DNA of 41,856 nt, from assembly GCA_947455645.1 (NCBI GenBank), contig CANGPA010000011.1:1-41856 (forward strand). Reading direction: 5' to 3'. Shown in pieces: positions 8,317 to 17,250 of the stretch. The DNA comes from Hyphomicrobiales bacterium. Lineage in GTDB: Bacteria > Pseudomonadota > Alphaproteobacteria > Rhizobiales > Beijerinckiaceae. The position numbers and the translations under genes are program-made. Numbering within the stretch: position 1 is the stretch's first letter; every line of letters begins with the position of its first letter. The notes under the pieces were generated by a model. The model did not search any database. It was not told where the DNA came from and saw only the letters and a program-made list of their open reading frames with translations.

Positions 8317-8901
8317 TCAGGGCGTTTTGGGTTGCCCGCTATCCGTACCTGTTGATCCGTCCGCGGGAGCGGCGCCGTTTAAGGCCTTGGCCTTCAGCTT
8401 ATCGAGGAAGGCCGTGTCCGTCGGAAGAAGGGCGATGAGCTGATCGCCTGATTCTTTGAGGAGGGGGCGCAGTTTCGCGTCCCGGATCCAGTCCGGATAT
8501 TGTTTTTCGCCCACAAGCTTATCGAAAAACAGGAAGGCAACAGCGGCGATCAGAAAACCGCGTGCGGCGCCAAAGAGAAATCCGAGCGTTCGGTCGAGTG
8601 CGCCGATGCTCGAATCGAGGATGATATCGGACAGTTTCACGGTGATCATCGTGACGATGACCAGCGTCACGAGAAACACAATTGCAATCGCAATGGCGAG
8701 CGCAACCTGCCGATTGGCAACATGTGGCTCAACAAAGGCGAGCACACGTGGATGAAGAATATAGGCCGCGATTGCGGCGATAACCCAGGAACCAATGGCA
8801 AGCACTTCGCGCGTAAATCCACGAACGGAGGCGAGAAGGGCAGAAAGAAGTACGATTCCGATCACAAGAAGATCGAGAAGGCTGATCGGTAATTGGCTCA
8901 T
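8317..8901 (-). CDS. cvpA: CvpA family membrane protein
   Basis: This 194-residue protein has four hydrophobic segments in the first ~130 residues and a polar, Pro/Gly-rich tail. The opening 'SLLDLLVIGIVLLSALLASVRGFTREVLAIGSW' and the central 'LGFLFGAARGFLI' match the CvpA (colicin V production) family. In E. coli it is needed for colicin V production and sits beside purF, as here (132 bp upstream of the chosen purF start). The biochemical function is unclear. Reading the minus strand, an AT-rich GATTATAAG element about 45 bases upstream of the start could be a -10 box, but I see no convincing -35. Confidence 0.9.
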   Translation of the reverse strand: MSQLPISLLDLLVIGIVLLSALLASVRGFTREVLAIGSWVIAAIAAYILHPRVLAFVEPHVANRQVALAIAIAIVFLVTLVIVTMITVKLSDIILDSSIGALDRTLGFLFGAARGFLIAAVAFLFFDKLVGEKQYPDWIRDAKLRPLLKESGDQLIALLPTDTAFLDKLKAKALNGAAPADGSTGTDSGQPKTP

Positions 8902-8963
8902 GTAACAAATTCCATGGGGCGGAAGGGGAGAGGCGCACGCAAGGTGGCCTGCTTATAATCGGC

Positions 8964-8989
8964 GAAAGGCGTCGCGTCACGCCTCTTTC
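8964..8989 (-). terminator. Hairpin directly after radA
   Basis: GAAAGGCGT (8964-8972) pairs with ACGCCTCTTTC (8979-8989) around a 6-nt loop, with one bulged base. It begins 2 bases past the radA stop. In the radA direction the stem runs into TTTCGCC, so the T-tract is poor; it may be a weak terminator or mRNA 3'-end stabiliser. Confidence 0.35.
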
Positions 8990-8990
8990 G

Positions 8991-10385
8991 TTATGATCCG
9001 GATGGGCGTTTCCGCCCCGCTATGATCGACGCGACAAGATCGGCCGCATCGGAGATTGGTTTGACGCTCAAGGGCGTTTGGCCGGTTGCCTCCGCCCCAG
9101 CCTTTGGAATAACGGCCGAGTTAAAGCCAAGCTTTGCGGCTTCCTTGAGGCGAGCTGCGACTTGGCCCACGGGTCTAAGCGCACCTGTCAGCCCAATTTC
9201 ACCCATATAGACGCGTGTCGCGGGGAGGGGTGTTGCGCTGAGCGATGAAATCAGTGCCGCCGCCGCCGCTGCATCCGCTGCGGGTTCGTCAATTTTGAGG
9301 CCGCCCGCGACGTTGAGATAGACGTCATAGCCACCGAGCTTAAGACCCCCATGGGCTTCGAGTACGGCCATCACCATTGAGAGACGATTTTGATCCCAGC
9401 CCACAACCGCACGACGCGGCGTGCCAAGGGATGAGGGGGCCACGAGCGCTTGAAACTCAACGAGGACGGGCCGCGTGCCCTCCATTCCGGCGAATACGGC
9501 AGTACCCGCCGACTCAGTATCCCGCCCTTCTAGAAAGAGGGCCGAAGGATTCGTAACCTCGCGAAGTCCAAGGCCTGTCATTTCAAACACGCCAATTTCG
9601 TCAGTTGGTCCGAACCGATTTTTTGCAGCTCGCAAAATACGGAAATGTTGTGCGCCATCCCCTTCGAATGAAGCGACAGCGTCAACCATATGTTCGACAA
9701 CACGTGGGCCTGCAATCTGACCATCTTTGGTCACATGGCCAACGAGAATAACACTCGCACCGCTTGTCTTGGCGTAACGAATGAGCGCTTGTGCTGAGCC
9801 ACGCACTTGCGTGACGGTGCCAGGGGCTGAGTCTACTAATTCGGACCACATGGTCTGAATTGAATCGATGATGACAAGACGAGGCGAAGCGCCTTTTGAG
9901 AGTGTCGCGATAATATCTTCAACATTCGTTTCAGAAGCCAGTTCAACCGGAGCGCGACTAAGTTCCAAACGTTCGGCACGCAGGCGCACTTGCCCCGTAG
10001 CTTCTTCACCAGAAATATAAACGACCCGCTCGCCTTTATTGGCGAGTGCGGCTGAGGCTTGCATCAACAGCGTGGATTTTCCGATGCCCGGATCACCGCC
10101 CAAAAGAATGACTGAGCCGGGCACAAAGCCACCACCGGTGACGCGATCAAGTTCACCAATTCCGCTTGGCATTCGAGGCGATTCTGAAGCTTCACCAATC
10201 AATCCTTCGAGTGGAAATATACGGCCCTTTTTACTGCGCTGTGGACCTGACGCACCCGGTAGTGGAGCAGCGGCAGCTTCCTCTGCAACGGTGCTCCATG
10301 CACCGCAAGCGTCGCATTTTCCCTGCCAGCGCGTATAGACCGCGCCGCATGCCTGACAGATGAAACTTTGAGTCCGTTTTGCCAT
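8991..10385 (-). CDS. radA: DNA repair protein RadA
   Basis: RadA (Sms) is a RecA-like branch-migration ATPase of recombinational repair. The 464-residue protein begins with a four-cysteine zinc finger (Cys10, Cys13, Cys24, Cys27), then the Walker A motif GGDPGIGKS at 96-104, Walker B (LVIIDSIQTMW), the RadA signature KNRFG, and a Lon-protease-like C-terminal domain (GGLKIDEPAADAAAAAALISS). I start it at the ATG at 10385, giving the standard 'MAKRTQSFICQACG'. The frame continues 48 codons further upstream inside alr with no conserved sequence. The start lies 4 bases after the alr stop, so alr and radA are translationally close. Confidence 0.96.
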   Translation of the reverse strand: MAKRTQSFICQACGAVYTRWQGKCDACGAWSTVAEEAAAAPLPGASGPQRSKKGRIFPLEGLIGEASESPRMPSGIGELDRVTGGGFVPGSVILLGGDPGIGKSTLLMQASAALANKGERVVYISGEEATGQVRLRAERLELSRAPVELASETNVEDIIATLSKGASPRLVIIDSIQTMWSELVDSAPGTVTQVRGSAQALIRYAKTSGASVILVGHVTKDGQIAGPRVVEHMVDAVASFEGDGAQHFRILRAAKNRFGPTDEIGVFEMTGLGLREVTNPSALFLEGRDTESAGTAVFAGMEGTRPVLVEFQALVAPSSLGTPRRAVVGWDQNRLSMVMAVLEAHGGLKLGGYDVYLNVAGGLKIDEPAADAAAAAALISSLSATPLPATRVYMGEIGLTGALRPVGQVAARLKEAAKLGFNSAVIPKAGAEATGQTPLSVKPISDAADLVASIIAGRKRPSGS

Positions 10386-10389
10386 AAAT

Positions 10390-11523
10390 TCAATCGATGA
10401 TGCGTCGCGCGTAGCGGCGACCAAGAGAAACGAGAATATCATATCCGATTGTACTCGCGTTGTCGCCAACGGCATCAATCCCGAGTTCGTTTCCAATAAT
10501 AACGGCCATAGCACCGCGCTTGACAGCATGTTCTGGGGCGTCTGAAGCGTCGACTATAACAAGATCCATTGAAATCCGGCCGATAATCGGGCAGAGGCTT
10601 CCGCCGATTAGAACACGACCGCCTGCCATCTCATCGGTTCCTTGCGCCCCGCGTGGATATCCATCGGCATAACCAATTGACAATATGGCCAATCGCGAGG
10701 GCTTTTTTGCGTGCCAAAATCCACCATAGCCGACAGATTCTCCGGTCTTGATCCATCGTGTCTGGACGATGGGAGCTTCAAGCCGAATGACGGGCTGCAT
10801 GGGGTTATCTGTGGTCGACCACAAAGGATGACCGCCATAGAGCGCGTAGCCTGAGCGCACAAGATCATAGTGACTATCGGCGCATTGGAATATGCCCGAT
10901 GAATTGCAAAGGCTTGCGGGAATTTTATCAAATAGCGGTCTAATTTCAGCAAAGCGTTCAACTTGCTTTTGTGTCACCGCTGAATGTTTAATTTCTGATT
11001 CAACAAAATGGCTCATGACGAGCGAAACCGGAAAGCCGATTTTGTTGGAATAGATCAATGCCGCAAGAGCGCTGGCATCTTGAAAATCAAATCCCAAGCG
11101 ATTCATACCCGTATCGAAATGAAGCGCTGCGCCGGGGATTTGGCCTTTGCTTTTTGTTGCCTGTTGCCAATCTGAAAGTTCTTCATGCGATCCAAGCACC
11201 GGACTAAGTTGGTGGTTGAAATAGACCTCAATCGTATCTGGCAAAAGCCCATTCAAGACATAAACATCGGCATCTGCAGCGTGTTTGCGCACAACCAGAG
11301 CTTCAGAAATATGGGCAACAAAAAAATGCCGACAACCCTCGGCATAAAGGGCTGGTACAACGGTTTCTATACCAAGGCCGTAAGCATCAGCCTTCACCAC
11401 TGCCGCTGTCTTCGACGGATATGATTTCTTGGCGAGTAAATTATAATTCGCGCGAAGTGCGCATCGATCAATTGTGAGAACGCCACCGGAATGGTACGAT
11501 GATGTTCGATTAATATCCGCCAT
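10390..11523 (-). CDS. alr: Alanine racemase
   Basis: This PLP enzyme converts L-alanine to D-alanine for peptidoglycan. It has 377 residues, normal for the family. The PLP lysine is K44 in 'AAVVKADAYGLG', and the second catalytic base is the tyrosine of 'SVGYGGFW' near residue 263. The C-terminal beta-domain carries 'GRISMDLVIVD'. The ATG at 11523 lies 4 bases after the dnaB stop, and radA follows 4 bases after its own stop. The dnaB-alr-radA run is a conserved alphaproteobacterial order and probably one transcript. Confidence 0.96.
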   Translation of the reverse strand: MADINRTSSYHSGGVLTIDRCALRANYNLLAKKSYPSKTAAVVKADAYGLGIETVVPALYAEGCRHFFVAHISEALVVRKHAADADVYVLNGLLPDTIEVYFNHQLSPVLGSHEELSDWQQATKSKGQIPGAALHFDTGMNRLGFDFQDASALAALIYSNKIGFPVSLVMSHFVESEIKHSAVTQKQVERFAEIRPLFDKIPASLCNSSGIFQCADSHYDLVRSGYALYGGHPLWSTTDNPMQPVIRLEAPIVQTRWIKTGESVGYGGFWHAKKPSRLAILSIGYADGYPRGAQGTDEMAGGRVLIGGSLCPIIGRISMDLVIVDASDAPEHAVKRGAMAVIIGNELGIDAVGDNASTIGYDILVSLGRRYARRIID

Positions 11524-11527
11524 CGCG

Positions 11528-13012
11528 TCACATGCGCTCCGGCAGATGATCCTCGCTTACAATATTCGAGAAACGTGTGACTTCGGCGTCGAACTGCAAT
11601 GTGACCGTTCCCGTTGGTCCATGACGTTGCTTACCGATAATCACTTCGGCCCGTCCATGAACTTGTTCCATTTCCGTCTGCCATTTGAAATATTCTTCGG
11701 TGCCCATTTTGGGTTCTTTATTCTTGAGGTAATATTCTTCTCTGAACACAAAGAGTACGATGTCCGCGTCCTGCTCAATCGAGCCCGATTCACGCAAGTC
11801 AGATAATTGCGGTCTTTTATCGTCGCGTTGCTCAACTTGGCGTGAGAGCTGCGATAGCGCAATGACAGGGACATTGAGCTCTTTGGCGAGCGCTTTAAGA
11901 CCTGTCGTGATCTCGGTTAGTTCTTGGACGCGGTTATCGCTTCTTTTATTCGACCCTGAGAGCAGTTGAAGATAGTCTACCACTAAAACATCAAGGCCCT
12001 TTTGACGCTTCAACCGCCGTGCACGCGCAACCAATTGAGCAATTGAAATGCCACCGGTTTCGTCAATATAAAAGGGAATGCGTTCCATTTCGCGCGCGGC
12101 ATCGGCAATTTTTGAAAAATCCTGTTCCTGAATTTCGCCGCGGCGGATTTTGTAAGAGGGAACGCCGGACTGCTCCGCAATGATACGGGTTGCCAATTGC
12201 TCGGCAGACATTTCGAGTGAGAAAAAACCAACAATTCCACCATCAAGACGTTTTATGGTTCCGTCTTTGTTTTTCTCATGCGCGTAAGAGCGCGCGATGT
12301 TGAAGGCGATGTTGGTTGCTAATGCTGTTTTGCCCATACCAGGACGGCCTGCAACGATGATCAAATCCGACGATTGTAATCCACCCAACATGCGGTCGAG
12401 ATCGGACATGCCTGTTGCAACGCCGGATAACTTGCGATCACGTCTGAAGGCTTCTGCAGCAAGATCAACAGCTGTGCGTAATGCGCTCGAAAAATCTTGA
12501 AAGCCACCATCATAACGGCCTTGTTCGGCAAGTTCATAAAGACGACGCTCGGCCTCCTCAATTTGTTTACGAGGATGATCATCAACCGGTGCATCATAGG
12601 CGAGATTGACCATATCTTCGCCGATATTGATGAGCTGGCGGCGCATAGCCAAATCGTAAACCGTACGGCCATAAGCTTCGGCATTGATGACGCTTGTGGC
12701 TTCAGCTGCCAGCCGCGCAAGATATTGCGGCACCGTAAGTCCGCCAAGATCTTGATCACCAACAAAAGATTTTAAGGTAACCGGTGTGGCCAGTTTTCCA
12801 GCGCGTATGAGTTGTTGAAGAATATCATAGATACGCCGATGGATTTCTTCCGAAAAATGCGTTGGTTCTAAAAAGTCGGAAACACGATAATACGCATCAT
12901 TATTGACAAGGATTGCACCGAGCAAAGCCTGTTCCGCCTCAACATTGTGCGGAGGCATACGATATTGCGCTTCTATTTCAGCCAGGCGCACGACAGATTG
13001 AGGCAAGGGCAT
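11528..13012 (-). CDS. dnaB: Replicative DNA helicase DnaB
   Basis: DnaB is the hexameric 5'-3' helicase of the replication fork. The 494-residue protein has the N-terminal DnaB domain ('PPHNVEAEQALLGAILVNNDAY...'), a linker, and the RecA-like ATPase with Walker A AGRPGMGKTALA near residue 220, Walker B 'LDVLVVDYLQLL', and the arginine-containing 'KQRHGPTGTVTLQFD' near the C-terminus. No intein is visible. The ATG at 13012 opens directly onto conserved sequence. Upstream are rplI and its terminator hairpin, so dnaB probably has its own promoter in 13013-13187. Downstream alr and radA follow at 4-base spacings. Confidence 0.97.
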   Translation of the reverse strand: MPLPQSVVRLAEIEAQYRMPPHNVEAEQALLGAILVNNDAYYRVSDFLEPTHFSEEIHRRIYDILQQLIRAGKLATPVTLKSFVGDQDLGGLTVPQYLARLAAEATSVINAEAYGRTVYDLAMRRQLINIGEDMVNLAYDAPVDDHPRKQIEEAERRLYELAEQGRYDGGFQDFSSALRTAVDLAAEAFRRDRKLSGVATGMSDLDRMLGGLQSSDLIIVAGRPGMGKTALATNIAFNIARSYAHEKNKDGTIKRLDGGIVGFFSLEMSAEQLATRIIAEQSGVPSYKIRRGEIQEQDFSKIADAAREMERIPFYIDETGGISIAQLVARARRLKRQKGLDVLVVDYLQLLSGSNKRSDNRVQELTEITTGLKALAKELNVPVIALSQLSRQVEQRDDKRPQLSDLRESGSIEQDADIVLFVFREEYYLKNKEPKMGTEEYFKWQTEMEQVHGRAEVIIGKQRHGPTGTVTLQFDAEVTRFSNIVSEDHLPERM

Positions 13013-13187
13013 GGTTCTATCCGATTTCGATGCTCGAGCTTGTGACAGAAGCTGACCGACGAATCACCAACTGAGCCAGAGCTTACCGGATGCTTGCCCG
13101 TTTTCCACAAGCCTTAGCCCATGAGAAATATTCTTTTCACGATTGACAGGATTCTGCTTGCCAAGTTTTGGAACAAGTCCCGAATTG

Positions 13188-13217
13188 AAAAAGGCCCGGC
13201 TTTTGCCCAGGCCTTTC
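13188..13217 (-). terminator. Rho-independent terminator of rplI
   Basis: An inverted repeat, AAAGGCC (13190-13196) with GGCCTTT (13210-13216), has additional inner GGC/GCC pairing around a TTTT/AAAA loop. Read on the minus strand, the stem ends in a run of five T (ggcctttttc). It lies 26 bases past the rplI stop and separates rplI from dnaB. Confidence 0.72.
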
Positions 13218-13242
13218 AATTTTATCCAAAGACAGAAACGAC

Positions 13243-13803
13243 TTATTCGTCGTTGCCGCCTTCAGCCAATGCGGCGCCGACTTCAAGGCCAAGATCATCA
13301 AGATTGAGCTCTTCGCGAACAATCGCGGTTTCGCCGCGCGCCTGACGCTCTGCTTCTTCAGGGCTGCGTGCAACATTGATCGTGATCTTGACGTCGACTT
13401 CTGGATGCAAATGGACCGGAACAGAATGCAATCCAATTGTCTTAATCGGGATATTCAAAATTACCTGATTGCGGTTGACGCTGAAACCGCCCGCTGTGAT
13501 TGCGTCGGAAATATCACGTGCTGCAACTGAGCCATAGAGTTGGCCCATTTCACCCGCTTGACGAATGATGATGAATGATTGGCCATCGAGCTTCTGCGCA
13601 ACGGCTGCCGCTTCGTTTTTAGCAGTCAAATTGCGAGCTTCAAGCTGCGCGCGCTGGGTTTCGAACTGCGCGATATTGGCCTTGGTGGCGCGTAGAGCCT
13701 TATGGCGGGGCAGGAGGAAGTTACGCGCATAACCGTCCTTAACACGGACGACATCGCCCATTTGTCCGAGATTGGGAACGCGCTCGAGGAGAATGACTTG
13801 CAT
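13243..13803 (-). CDS. rplI: 50S ribosomal protein L9
   Basis: This 186-residue protein has the L9 signature '[25 protein letters not shown]' at the N-terminus, then a long connecting helix ([25 protein letters not shown]) and the C-terminal RNA-binding domain ([21 protein letters not shown]). It is longer than E. coli L9 (149) because of an acidic C-terminal extension common in alphaproteobacteria. It follows the DUF2232 gene by 15 bp, with a strong purine-rich ribosome site on the minus strand (GAAAGG). Confidence 0.97.
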   Translation of the reverse strand: MQVILLERVPNLGQMGDVVRVKDGYARNFLLPRHKALRATKANIAQFETQRAQLEARNLTAKNEAAAVAQKLDGQSFIIIRQAGEMGQLYGSVAARDISDAITAGGFSVNRNQVILNIPIKTIGLHSVPVHLHPEVDVKITINVARSPEEAERQARGETAIVREELNLDDLGLEVGAALAEGGNDE

Positions 13804-13818
13804 GGGAGTTACCTTTCT

Positions 13819-14805
13819 TCAGTCTTGAGTTTTATGTTGGAGAGATGCGGTTGAAAAGCGGGTGCGGAAGGAGAACCAAACATCGGCGATGCCGATAAGG
13901 GCAAAGCCCAGGATGGGCCATCCGGGTAGTACGACAAACGAAAGATAGAGCGCGAAAAGCAGGCCGCGCCGTGATTTTAGGGGGCGCGAAATCGCATGCA
14001 GCACGGCCAAGCCCTGGAGGCAAAAACCCATGGCTAGCGCTGCCAGACCAACCCGACCGGCAAGCGCGGGATAATCATGTGCACCGATCGAAAGTCCGAC
14101 GCATAAAATCAGCGCGGGTACAGCCAAGCGCGGCAGAGCGGTTGACGCGAGATCCGGCCACGGTCTTGGCATGCGTCCAGACGCCTGTACGATCCGGCCG
14201 GCAACCCAGAGCAGAACGACCGAAATTAACACACTCGCCGCGGCGCTAATTGGTGCAGCGATATTGGCCATGAGGCTTGCGAGCGTCGTGACCATCTGCG
14301 CTCGATCATCTGGCGAAAGTCCAGCCACGAGATCGGGGTCGTAGGTCAGAACAACATCAACCGCGCGTCCGAAGGTTTCGATGAAGTCAGCATAGGTTGG
14401 CGCAATCAAAACGGCTCCGGCGATGGTCAACCCTGCCGACAGTCCGATAATCCACAACAGCACCCGCCCAAGCGGGTACCATTCCATAGGGTTGGTCTCT
14501 GTTCCATTCGCTGATGGCCGGCCGAGTAAAAGAAGATAGCTCGAGAACCATGCGGGGAGGCCGATCGAGACGGCCTGCATGACCCCTGCCAGCGGCGAAA
14601 AGATCAGTGCGGTCACCGCAAAAGCAAAGAGCGTCGCAGCTAAACCCGCATGGTGGCCGAAGCCTAGCGTGGCAATCAAAATAGGGAGAGGGGCAATCAG
14701 GTAAAGAATCAACGCAAGCGGAGAACCGGTTGAAATAACAGCGAATAATAGCGCAGATACTGCGCCACATCCTGCTCCAAAACCGAGATTGCGAATATTG
14801 GTCAT
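13819..14805 (-). CDS. DUF2232 multi-pass membrane protein
   Basis: This 328-residue protein has about eight hydrophobic segments and few charged residues. A DUF2232-type membrane protein between rpsR and rplI is a recurrent arrangement in alphaproteobacteria, and both features agree with that family. DUF2232 proteins resemble the membrane subunit of ECF-type or YybS-like proteins, but no function is established. It lies downstream of the strong rpsR terminator and 15 bp upstream of rplI, so it may be transcribed with rplI from a promoter in 14806-14920 or by readthrough. Confidence 0.82.
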   Translation of the reverse strand: MTNIRNLGFGAGCGAVSALLFAVISTGSPLALILYLIAPLPILIATLGFGHHAGLAATLFAFAVTALIFSPLAGVMQAVSIGLPAWFSSYLLLLGRPSANGTETNPMEWYPLGRVLLWIIGLSAGLTIAGAVLIAPTYADFIETFGRAVDVVLTYDPDLVAGLSPDDRAQMVTTLASLMANIAAPISAAASVLISVVLLWVAGRIVQASGRMPRPWPDLASTALPRLAVPALILCVGLSIGAHDYPALAGRVGLAALAMGFCLQGLAVLHAISRPLKSRRGLLFALYLSFVVLPGWPILGFALIGIADVWFSFRTRFSTASLQHKTQD

Positions 14806-14920
14806 CCTGCTGTCCCGCGACCCGGAAGGGGTCTTACAAAAGCGGTTAGGGACGGATCACTCCGACCCAACACTTCCACCTCGATGCACCATGCAAAAAG
14901 GCGAATGAGTGATGAAAAGA

Positions 14921-14942
14921 GCCGGGGCTCGAAAGCCCCGGC
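14921..14942 (-). terminator. Rho-independent terminator of rpsF-rpsR
   Basis: A perfect 9-bp GC-rich stem, GCCGGGGCT (14921-14929) with AGCCCCGGC (14934-14942), closes a 4-nt loop. In the minus direction it is followed by tcttttc. It begins 12 bases past the rpsR stop. Confidence 0.8.
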
Positions 14943-14954
14943 CAAGCCGAAAAG

Positions 14955-15212
14955 TTAGGAAATCACGTAAGGCAAGAGGCCCAAAAAGCGCGCGCGCTTG
15001 ATCGCTTGAGCGAGTTCGCGCTGCTTCTTGGCAGAGACTGCCGTGATACGAGAAGGAACAATCTTGCCGCGCTCTGAAATGTAGCGCGAAAGAAGACGTG
15101 TATCCTTGTAGTCAATCTTCGGCGCGTTCGCACCCGTGAACGGGCAAGATTTACGACGACGATAGAAGGGACGACGAGCGGCGCCGGACGCGCCTGATTC
15201 AACGGACGACAT
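14955..15212 (-). CDS. rpsR: 30S ribosomal protein S18
   Basis: This 85-residue basic protein carries the S18 core '[58 protein letters not shown]'. S18 binds 16S rRNA on the 30S platform together with S6. Its ATG shares one base with the rpsF stop (TGATG), indicating translational coupling to S6, its binding partner. Confidence 0.98.
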   Translation of the reverse strand: MSSVESGASGAARRPFYRRRKSCPFTGANAPKIDYKDTRLLSRYISERGKIVPSRITAVSAKKQRELAQAIKRARFLGLLPYVIS

Positions 15213-15697
15213 CAGAAGCTCTCCTCTTCAGCTGCACCTTCTTCGCGACGGGGCGGGCGTGGGCCACGGCCACTGCCGCCACCAAATCCGCCGCCACCAC
15301 CACCACCACCGAAGCGACCACCGCCACCGCCGCCAAAGCGACCGGGGCCACGCTCGCCACGATCGTCATCGCGATCGCGCTTCTGCAACATTGCGGAAGG
15401 ACCTTCTTCGAGTTCTTCGACGCGGATCGTAAGCGAACGGATAACGTCTTCGCTGATCGCTTCGAGACGTTCCACTTCGGTCACAGCCGCATGCGGAGCG
15501 TCAACATTGAGAAGCGTGAAATGCGCCTTGCGGTTCTTTTTGATCCGGAAAGCGAGCGTCTTTACGCCCCAATATTCTGTCTTTGTGACCTTGCCGCCAT
15601 TGGCTTCGATCACGCCTTTATATTGTTCGTTAATGGCCTCGACCTGCTGCGCGGTAACGTCTTGGCGCACGAGGATTACATGCTCGTAAAGAGCCAT
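15212..15697 (-). CDS. rpsF: 30S ribosomal protein S6 with Gly/Arg-rich tail
   Basis: S6 forms a dimer with S18 on the 30S platform. Residues 1-~100 are a standard S6 fold ([26 protein letters not shown]...[32 protein letters not shown]). The remaining ~55 residues are low-complexity: a charged stretch ([15 protein letters not shown]), then glycine runs with FGGG and RFGG elements, then an arginine- and glutamate-rich end. Alphaproteobacterial S6 proteins often have charged tails, but this one is unusually glycine-rich. The ribosome site AGGAAAGG is strong. The 3' end overlaps rpsR by one base. Confidence 0.97.
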   Translation of the reverse strand: MALYEHVILVRQDVTAQQVEAINEQYKGVIEANGGKVTKTEYWGVKTLAFRIKKNRKAHFTLLNVDAPHAAVTEVERLEAISEDVIRSLTIRVEELEEGPSAMLQKRDRDDDRGERGPGRFGGGGGGRFGGGGGGGGFGGGSGRGPRPPRREEGAAEEESF

Positions 15698-15721
15698 GGG
15701 ATTGCCTTTCCTGTTTCACGC

Positions 15722-15778
15722 GGCCTTTCGGCGCCAAGCCCTTCGAGCCACTAGGATTTTTACATCCGAGGAAAGGCC
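15722..15778 (-). promoter_or_regulatory. Inverted repeat in the rpsF leader, possible S6:S18 regulatory element
   Basis: In the 5' leader of rpsF, GGCCTTTC (15722-15729) is complementary to GAAAGGCC (15771-15778), with a smaller nested stem GGAT/ATCC (15754-15757 with 15764-15767). The structure ends about 25 bases before the start codon. Leaders binding the S6-S18 complex for autoregulation are known in several bacterial groups; I have not matched the conserved core of that motif here, so the assignment is only positional. Confidence 0.4.
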
Positions 15779-15930
15779 CGAAACGAGAGAGGAACGAAGG
15801 CGGAGACAAGGGAAAAGGGCGCTTCTTGCCCGCCCGGAAAGCCCGGGTTTTCCTTTCAGCCACCGGCCAAACGACCGCTTGCGAAGCCGTGTTCCTATCG
15901 ACAATGCCCGCAAATGGCAAGGGGATCGGC

Positions 15931-17250
15931 TCAGGAAATCGTTCCAATCAGCAAGGTTAAGTTAAGCCCAATGATGATCAGGGCGATCGCGCCCGCGAGC
16001 ACCGTAAGAGGGCGAGGGGTAACCAGAGCGCCCATTCGTTTGCGCGATGCTGTGAACAAGACCAGCGGAACGACCGCAAACGGCAATTGGAGGCTTAAAA
16101 CGACTTGGCTGAAGACCAAGAGACGGGTTGCACCCTCATTTCCATAGGCGAACGCGACAAAAGCGGCCGGTCCAACCGAGATCATTCGCGTAATTAGGCG
16201 CTGGACCCAAGGGCGAAAGGCAATTTTCAAAAATCCCTCGACAACAATTTGGCCTGCAAGCGTCGCCGTTACGGTGGCGTTGAGGCCGCACCCGATCAGA
16301 GCAATCGCAAAAAGCATTGGTGCAAAAGAGCTTCCAAGCAAAGGCTCAAGTAAAGCATGAGCATCAGACAGCTCTGCAATCTGTGTTTGGCCATGAGCGT
16401 GAAAGACTGCGGCCGACAGGATCAGAATCGCCGCATTGATTAGAAACGCGAAGGTGAGGGCGAGACCGGAATCGAGCGTGGCAAAACGCAGGCTCTCTTT
16501 GCGCTCCGCAACCGTATTTCCGAGTACTCTGGTCTGAACGATCCCCGAATGCAGATAAAGATTATGCGGCATGACCGTCGCACCCAAAATTCCGAGCGCG
16601 AGATAGAGCATGTCTGGGTTGGTCAAAAGTGAAGCGCTCGGGACAAAACCGGGAAGCAATGCGCTCCAATCCGGCTGGGCCAGGGCGATTTCAACGACAA
16701 AACAGATGGCGATCACGGCCAGAATTGCCACAACCGCGGCTTCAATGGTTCGAAATCCATAACGCTGGAGCGCCAGAATCAAGAGTGCATCGAGTGCAGT
16801 TACCGCGATGCCAATAGGCAACGGCCACCCAAAGAGCAGCTGCAGACCAATAGCGGTTCCGATCACTTCAGCGATATCGGTTGCTACAATTGCAATCTGA
16901 GCGAGACCAAACAGGGCAAGATTAACCGGCTTCGGTAAAGTCTCACGACAGGTTTCAGCCAAATCCTTATCGGTAGCGACCGCGAGTCGGGCGGCCAGCG
17001 ATTGCAACAAGACTGCGGTGAGGCTCGACATCAGGACCACTGATAGGAGTGCATATCCAAACCGAGATCCGCCTGCCAGCGATGTCGCCCAGTTTCCCGG
17101 ATCCATATAGCCGACGGCAACCAAATAACCGGGACCGAGAAAGGCAAGAAGTTTTCGCCCAAACGACCAATGAGACGCGACACGCACGGTCGCGTGATCG
17201 GCGCGTAATCCATGGCGATGGGCTTGTGATGGGGATTTAGGCTGAATCAT
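15931..17250 (-). CDS. mntH: Nramp family Mn(II)/divalent metal transporter MntH
   Basis: This 439-residue, 11-12-segment membrane protein has the two Nramp metal-site motifs: DPGN (residues 50-53) in helix 1, and MPHN in helix 6 ('[14 protein letters not shown]'). Nramp proteins import Mn(II) and Fe(II) with protons. '[23 protein letters not shown]' is characteristic of bacterial MntH. The ATG at 17250 lies close behind a GAGG. It is a single-gene unit divergent from ilvD. No MntR or Mur binding site could be identified with confidence upstream. Confidence 0.94.
   Translation of the reverse strand: MIQPKSPSQAHRHGLRADHATVRVASHWSFGRKLLAFLGPGYLVAVGYMDPGNWATSLAGGSRFGYALLSVVLMSSLTAVLLQSLAARLAVATDKDLAETCRETLPKPVNLALFGLAQIAIVATDIAEVIGTAIGLQLLFGWPLPIGIAVTALDALLILALQRYGFRTIEAAVVAILAVIAICFVVEIALAQPDWSALLPGFVPSASLLTNPDMLYLALGILGATVMPHNLYLHSGIVQTRVLGNTVAERKESLRFATLDSGLALTFAFLINAAILILSAAVFHAHGQTQIAELSDAHALLEPLLGSSFAPMLFAIALIGCGLNATVTATLAGQIVVEGFLKIAFRPWVQRLITRMISVGPAAFVAFAYGNEGATRLLVFSQVVLSLQLPFAVVPLVLFTASRKRMGALVTPRPLTVLAGAIALIIIGLNLTLLIGTIS

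Noticed and set aside
15290-15350. Regular ccacca/gccgcc triplet runs resembling a short repeat array or CRISPR
   Set aside because: They encode the glycine-rich tail of S6 in frame and lack unique spacers; they are coding low-complexity sequence.
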